From SZAS-7 sp964514655 (GTDB taxonomy: Bacteria; Chlamydiota; Chlamydiia; Chlamydiales; FEN-1388), in assembly GCA_964514655.1 (NCBI GenBank), contig CAZEQY010000004.1, positions 1 to 64,000 of the forward strand: a DNA stretch of 64,000 nucleotides, read 5' to 3'. The notes beneath the pieces are model-generated. The model was given only the letters and a program-made list of their open reading frames with translations, did no database searches and was not told the DNA's origin. Below, in pieces: positions 61,599 to 64,000 of the stretch. The position numbers were made by a program, and so were the translations under genes. Every line of letters begins with the position of its first letter. Position 1 is the stretch's first letter.

Positions 61599-62501
61599 AT
61601 GGTATTTCATTCGTTTAGCAAGTATATACTTGCAATTAGTGTCGTCTCAGCGCCGCTTGCGTTGATTGCAGACGAAAAAGTAGCCCCAGGCCAAACGGCA
61701 CCTGCTGAGCCCCAAAAAAAGGTTCCGACACGCGAAGAGCTGCTTTCACAGGCGTCTGTCGACAATCTTTCTAAAACATATGGCCACCTTATTCAGCGCA
61801 GCCTTGCAAACCCAATGGTAAAGCTCAATCCAAAAGCTGTGATCCAGGGTATCCAAGAAGGTCTTGATGGCAAGCAAGCGCCTCTTACAGAAAAAGAGTA
61901 CGAAGAGGCTCTAAACCTTATCCAGCAGTATGCCTACGAAGATATGGCAAACAAGAACCTTCAAGAAGCAGAAGCTCTTCTTAAAAAGAATTCTGAAGAG
62001 TCTGGCGTTGTTGTCATTGCTGATGGCAAGGTGCAGTACAAGGTGCTAAAAGAAGGTGCTGGTGATGCTGTAACAGAAGAAACAGTGCCTACCATCAACT
62101 ACGAAGCCACATATTCTAACGGCCAAAAGCTTGGCTCATCAGAGCAGACTGGTGGTCCAATCGATGTAAAGCTTAACGACACAATCCCAGGCTTTAAAGC
62201 TGGCATGCTCGGCATGAAAGTTGGTGAAAAGCGCCGCATTATGATCCACCCAGAAATGGGCTTTGGCAAGTCAGGTCAAATTCCAAATGGTCTATTAGTA
62301 TTCGAAATCGAAGTGACAAAGCTTTCTCCATTACCTGCTGAAGAAGATGTTGCTGAAGATGAAGAAGAAGATGACGATGATGATCTTTCAGACCTCATTA
62401 GCTCAGATGAACTACTAGCTGATGATGAAGATGATTATGATGATGAAGATGATGACGTTGAAGAAGATTTAGACGCTCTTCAAGTCGTTGAGAAAAAATA
62501 A
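61599..62501 (+). CDS. mip: Mip-like FKBP peptidyl-prolyl isomerase with acidic tail
   Basis: A signal peptide (about 1-23) is followed by the Mip N-terminal helical dimerisation region (about 60-135), then an FKBP domain with TINYEATYSNGQKLGSS, IPGFKAGMLGMKVGEKRR, and GFGKSGQIPNGLLVFEIEV. The C-terminal 50 residues are nearly all Asp and Glu, an unusual extension that may bind cations or partners. AGGAG precedes the ATG at 61599; longer frames lie within hisS. A terminator follows. Role: folding of periplasmic or surface proteins. Confidence 0.92.
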   Translation: MVFHSFSKYILAISVVSAPLALIADEKVAPGQTAPAEPQKKVPTREELLSQASVDNLSKTYGHLIQRSLANPMVKLNPKAVIQGIQEGLDGKQAPLTEKEYEEALNLIQQYAYEDMANKNLQEAEALLKKNSEESGVVVIADGKVQYKVLKEGAGDAVTEETVPTINYEATYSNGQKLGSSEQTGGPIDVKLNDTIPGFKAGMLGMKVGEKRRIMIHPEMGFGKSGQIPNGLLVFEIEVTKLSPLPAEEDVAEDEEEDDDDDLSDLISSDELLADDEDDYDDEDDDVEEDLDALQVVEKK

Positions 62502-62512
62502 CCTCAAAATAG

Positions 62513-62541
62513 AGCCCCGGCATATCTCCCGGGGCTTTTTT
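62513..62541 (+). terminator. Rho-independent terminator of mip
   Basis: AGCCCCGG (62513-62520) pairs with CCGGGGCT (62529-62536), followed by a run of T residues. The next gene begins 2 bp after the T-run, so readthrough may be required or regulated. Confidence 0.85.
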
Positions 62542-62543
62542 GT

Positions 62544-63077
62544 ATGATTCTCATACTTTCATTCATTATAGTATTTGTCTTGCTTTCTATATGCTACTGG
62601 ACCATAAAAAATGGCATTAGCCCTATGCCCACTTCTTATAAAGTAACTAAAGCGCTTCTTACATCACTTCCGGAACATGTTGAGAGAAAGATTGTAGAGC
62701 TAGGCTCCGGCTGGGGCAACCTCGCAAACGCCCTTGCAAAAAAGTATAGGGACTGTGAAGTGATAGGCTACGAAACATCGCCCATTCCCTACTACGTAAG
62801 CCGTCTCATCTACAGGCAAAAAAACCTCATCTTCAAGCGAAAAGATTTTTTCTCTGAACCTCTTCACGATGCGTCTTTAGCTGTATGTTACCTCTATCCT
62901 GGTGCCATGCAACAGTTAAAAACAAAACTTGAAATGGAGGGTTCGAGCCAGTTATTAATAGCTACTCACACCTTTTCTATACCGGGATGGAAGGCTACCA
63001 AAACAGTTACAGTTGATGATCTTTATAGAACCAAGATTTATTTTTACCTTACATCGCCCGAGAAACAATTTTCTTGA
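62544..63077 (+). CDS. Membrane-anchored SAM-dependent methyltransferase-like protein
   Basis: One N-terminal membrane helix (about 1-20, MILILSFIIVFVLLSICYW) anchors a small Rossmann-type domain with SAM motif IVELGSGWGNLANALAKKY near residue 50 and a second acidic loop (EVIGYE). The remaining motifs are weak, so the substrate is unknown. The ATG lies at the end of the mip terminator, without a Shine-Dalgarno. Its 3' end overlaps the convergent trxA by 29 bp. It takes the position where I recall a SpoU-type methyltransferase gene in C. trachomatis. Confidence 0.75.
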   Translation: MILILSFIIVFVLLSICYWTIKNGISPMPTSYKVTKALLTSLPEHVERKIVELGSGWGNLANALAKKYRDCEVIGYETSPIPYYVSRLIYRQKNLIFKRKDFFSEPLHDASLAVCYLYPGAMQQLKTKLEMEGSSQLLIATHTFSIPGWKATKTVTVDDLYRTKIYFYLTSPEKQFS

Positions 63078-63369
63078 GGGTTTCGAGGTCTTTTAGGCCT
63101 ACGATGCGTTCATGTTCCTTGCCGTTTTTGAATACGATCATTGTTGGAACTGAGGTAATTTGGTAGGTTGATGTTGTCTTTGGTGCGTGGTCGACATCGA
63201 GTTTTGCAACTTGCATTTTGTCGCCCATTTCGGTTGCCAAGGCTTCTAGAATTGGGGATAACATGCGGCAAGGGCCACACCAGTCAGCATAAAAGTCAAC
63301 AAGCACTACGCCTTGTGTAATGATGTTGGTAAAGTTTTCGTCGTCGATTTTTATAATATATTCTTTCAT
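63049..63369 (-). CDS. trxA: Thioredoxin
   Basis: A 106-aa cytosolic disulfide reductase with the active site WCGPC in VDFYADWCGPCRMLSP and the cis-proline in TSVPTMIVF. There is no signal peptide, so it acts in the cytosol with thioredoxin reductase. It follows the C. trachomatis order mip to trxA. The 3' end overlaps the methyltransferase gene. Confidence 0.96.
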   Translation of the reverse strand: MKEYIIKIDDENFTNIITQGVVLVDFYADWCGPCRMLSPILEALATEMGDKMQVAKLDVDHAPKTTSTYQITSVPTMIVFKNGKEHERIVGLKDLETLKKIVSRAM

Positions 63370-63492
63370 TTTCTACTCCAGCATCCAAGTTATCCTCATT
63401 TTTAACAGAGAAGAGGTATTTTTGACCACGTAAATAGTTGAGAAAATTGGTCCTTTACGGTACTATCTTAGGTCATTTGCGGAAAAGTATAT

Positions 63493-64000
63493 ATGACGAA
63501 CATACCGTTTAACACATGGGTAGCTACCAAAAACTCGAATCTAGAATTTGATGCTACGCAGCCATATTTTGTTTTGGCCTACTACCATATCACTCCCGTT
63601 GAAAAGCCTGAAGAACTTGTAAAAGCTCACAAGGCATTTTTTCAGGGCAAAGACTTTAAAGGTCGCATCTACCTTGCAAAAGATGGCATAAATGGGACGT
63701 TAAGTGCGCCATGCGCCGTTATTTCTGACTACATGCGTTGGCTGTGGAGTCAAGCAGGCTTTAGCGATGTTGAATTTAAGGTGCAAGAGTTTGAAGATCA
63801 TGCCTTTGGCAAGCTTACTGTAAAAACGCGAAAAGAGCTTGTTGCACTTGGCTTTGAAGTGCCCCTACAAGAGCGTGGACCGCATCTTTCACCAAGAGAG
63901 TGGCGCAAGATGTATGAAGATGAGCAAGATAAAGTCGTCTTAGACGTTCGTAATGACTATGAATGGGAACTTGGCCATTTTGAAGGAGCAGAATCTGCCC
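63493..64000 (+). CDS. trhO: tRNA uridine 5-hydroxylase TrhO (partial)
   Basis: The frame is open from the ATG at 63493 to the window end. It begins MTNIPFNTWVATKNSN and contains GRIYLAKDGINGTLSAP, then EDHAFGKLTVKTRKELVALG and the start of a rhodanese domain (VVLDVRNDYEWELGHFEGA). This matches YceA/TrhO, which hydroxylates U34 of some tRNAs. The catalytic rhodanese Cys would lie beyond 64000. GCGGAAAAG precedes the ATG. Confidence 0.9.
   Translation, partial: MTNIPFNTWVATKNSNLEFDATQPYFVLAYYHITPVEKPEELVKAHKAFFQGKDFKGRIYLAKDGINGTLSAPCAVISDYMRWLWSQAGFSDVEFKVQEFEDHAFGKLTVKTRKELVALGFEVPLQERGPHLSPREWRKMYEDEQDKVVLDVRNDYEWELGHFEGAESA

Overview
The window looks like a chromosomal segment of a chlamydia, most likely an amoeba-associated (environmental) member of the Chlamydiae and not a Chlamydiaceae pathogen. 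Two blocks follow gene order I recall from Chlamydia. The first is htrA, an M16C metalloprotease and pssA at 0.1-8 kb. The second is an LptE-like lipoprotein, a BamD-like TPR protein, dnaE, hisS, mip and trxA at 49.7-63.4 kb. The window also holds genes that reduced Chlamydiaceae usually lack: a phosphoketolase/acetate kinase pair, acetyl-CoA synthetase, UmuDC, a LexA-like protein, HipBA and many eukaryote-like proteins. I cannot name the species.

Layout: 1-48 is the 3' end of a group II intron, whose body lies outside the window. 0.1-7.1 kb is an overlapping minus-strand cluster of M16C protease, M20 peptidase and a signal-peptide-bearing kinase-like protein, followed by htrA. 7.2-15.4 kb holds pssA, a LexA-like regulator, a PAP2 phosphatase, an all-helical unknown protein, a SNF2 ATPase, a DUF116-like protein and an SDR. 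15.4-18.7 kb is an inserted cassette (hipBA, a small secreted protein, a U-box-like/IS200-transposase fusion). It is flanked by diverged direct repeats made of the 3' ends of the SDR and glycosyltransferase genes on either side. 18.7-22.1 kb carries metNIQ with a collagen-galactosyltransferase-like gene. 22.1-25.4 kb has tag, then a secreted PP2C phosphatase with a RING-vWA protein. 25.4-28.7 kb is xfp-ackA. 29.0-33.7 kb is one 1566-residue dikinase-like protein.

33.8-49.3 kb holds an LRR protein, rhlE, a TetR regulator, lnt, an RNA m5C methyltransferase, a SurA-like chaperone with ksgA, umuDC, an ankyrin protein, acs, and a LysE exporter with a MarR-GNAT regulator. 49.3-64 kb holds an Inc-like protein, the lptE-like/bamD-like pair, a secreted His-rich peptide, a 146-bp MITE, an NmrA-type protein, dnaE, a secreted S1 protease, two unknown proteins, hisS, mip, a membrane-anchored methyltransferase, trxA and the start of trhO.

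Three themes recur. One is envelope and protein quality control (HtrA, M16C, SurA-like, BamD-like, LptE-like, Lnt, Mip, Trx). The second is acetyl-phosphate and acetate metabolism (Xfp, AckA, Acs). The third is host-directed or eukaryote-like candidates (kinase, PP2C, RING-vWA, U-box-like, LRR, ankyrin, collagen-type galactosyltransferase, secreted protease). The best leads for undescribed biology are the U-box/TnpA fusion inside its repeat-flanked cassette, the RING-vWA plus PP2C operon, the 1566-residue dikinase-like protein, the apparently non-cleavable LexA, and the MITE. No tRNA, rRNA or CRISPR array was seen.
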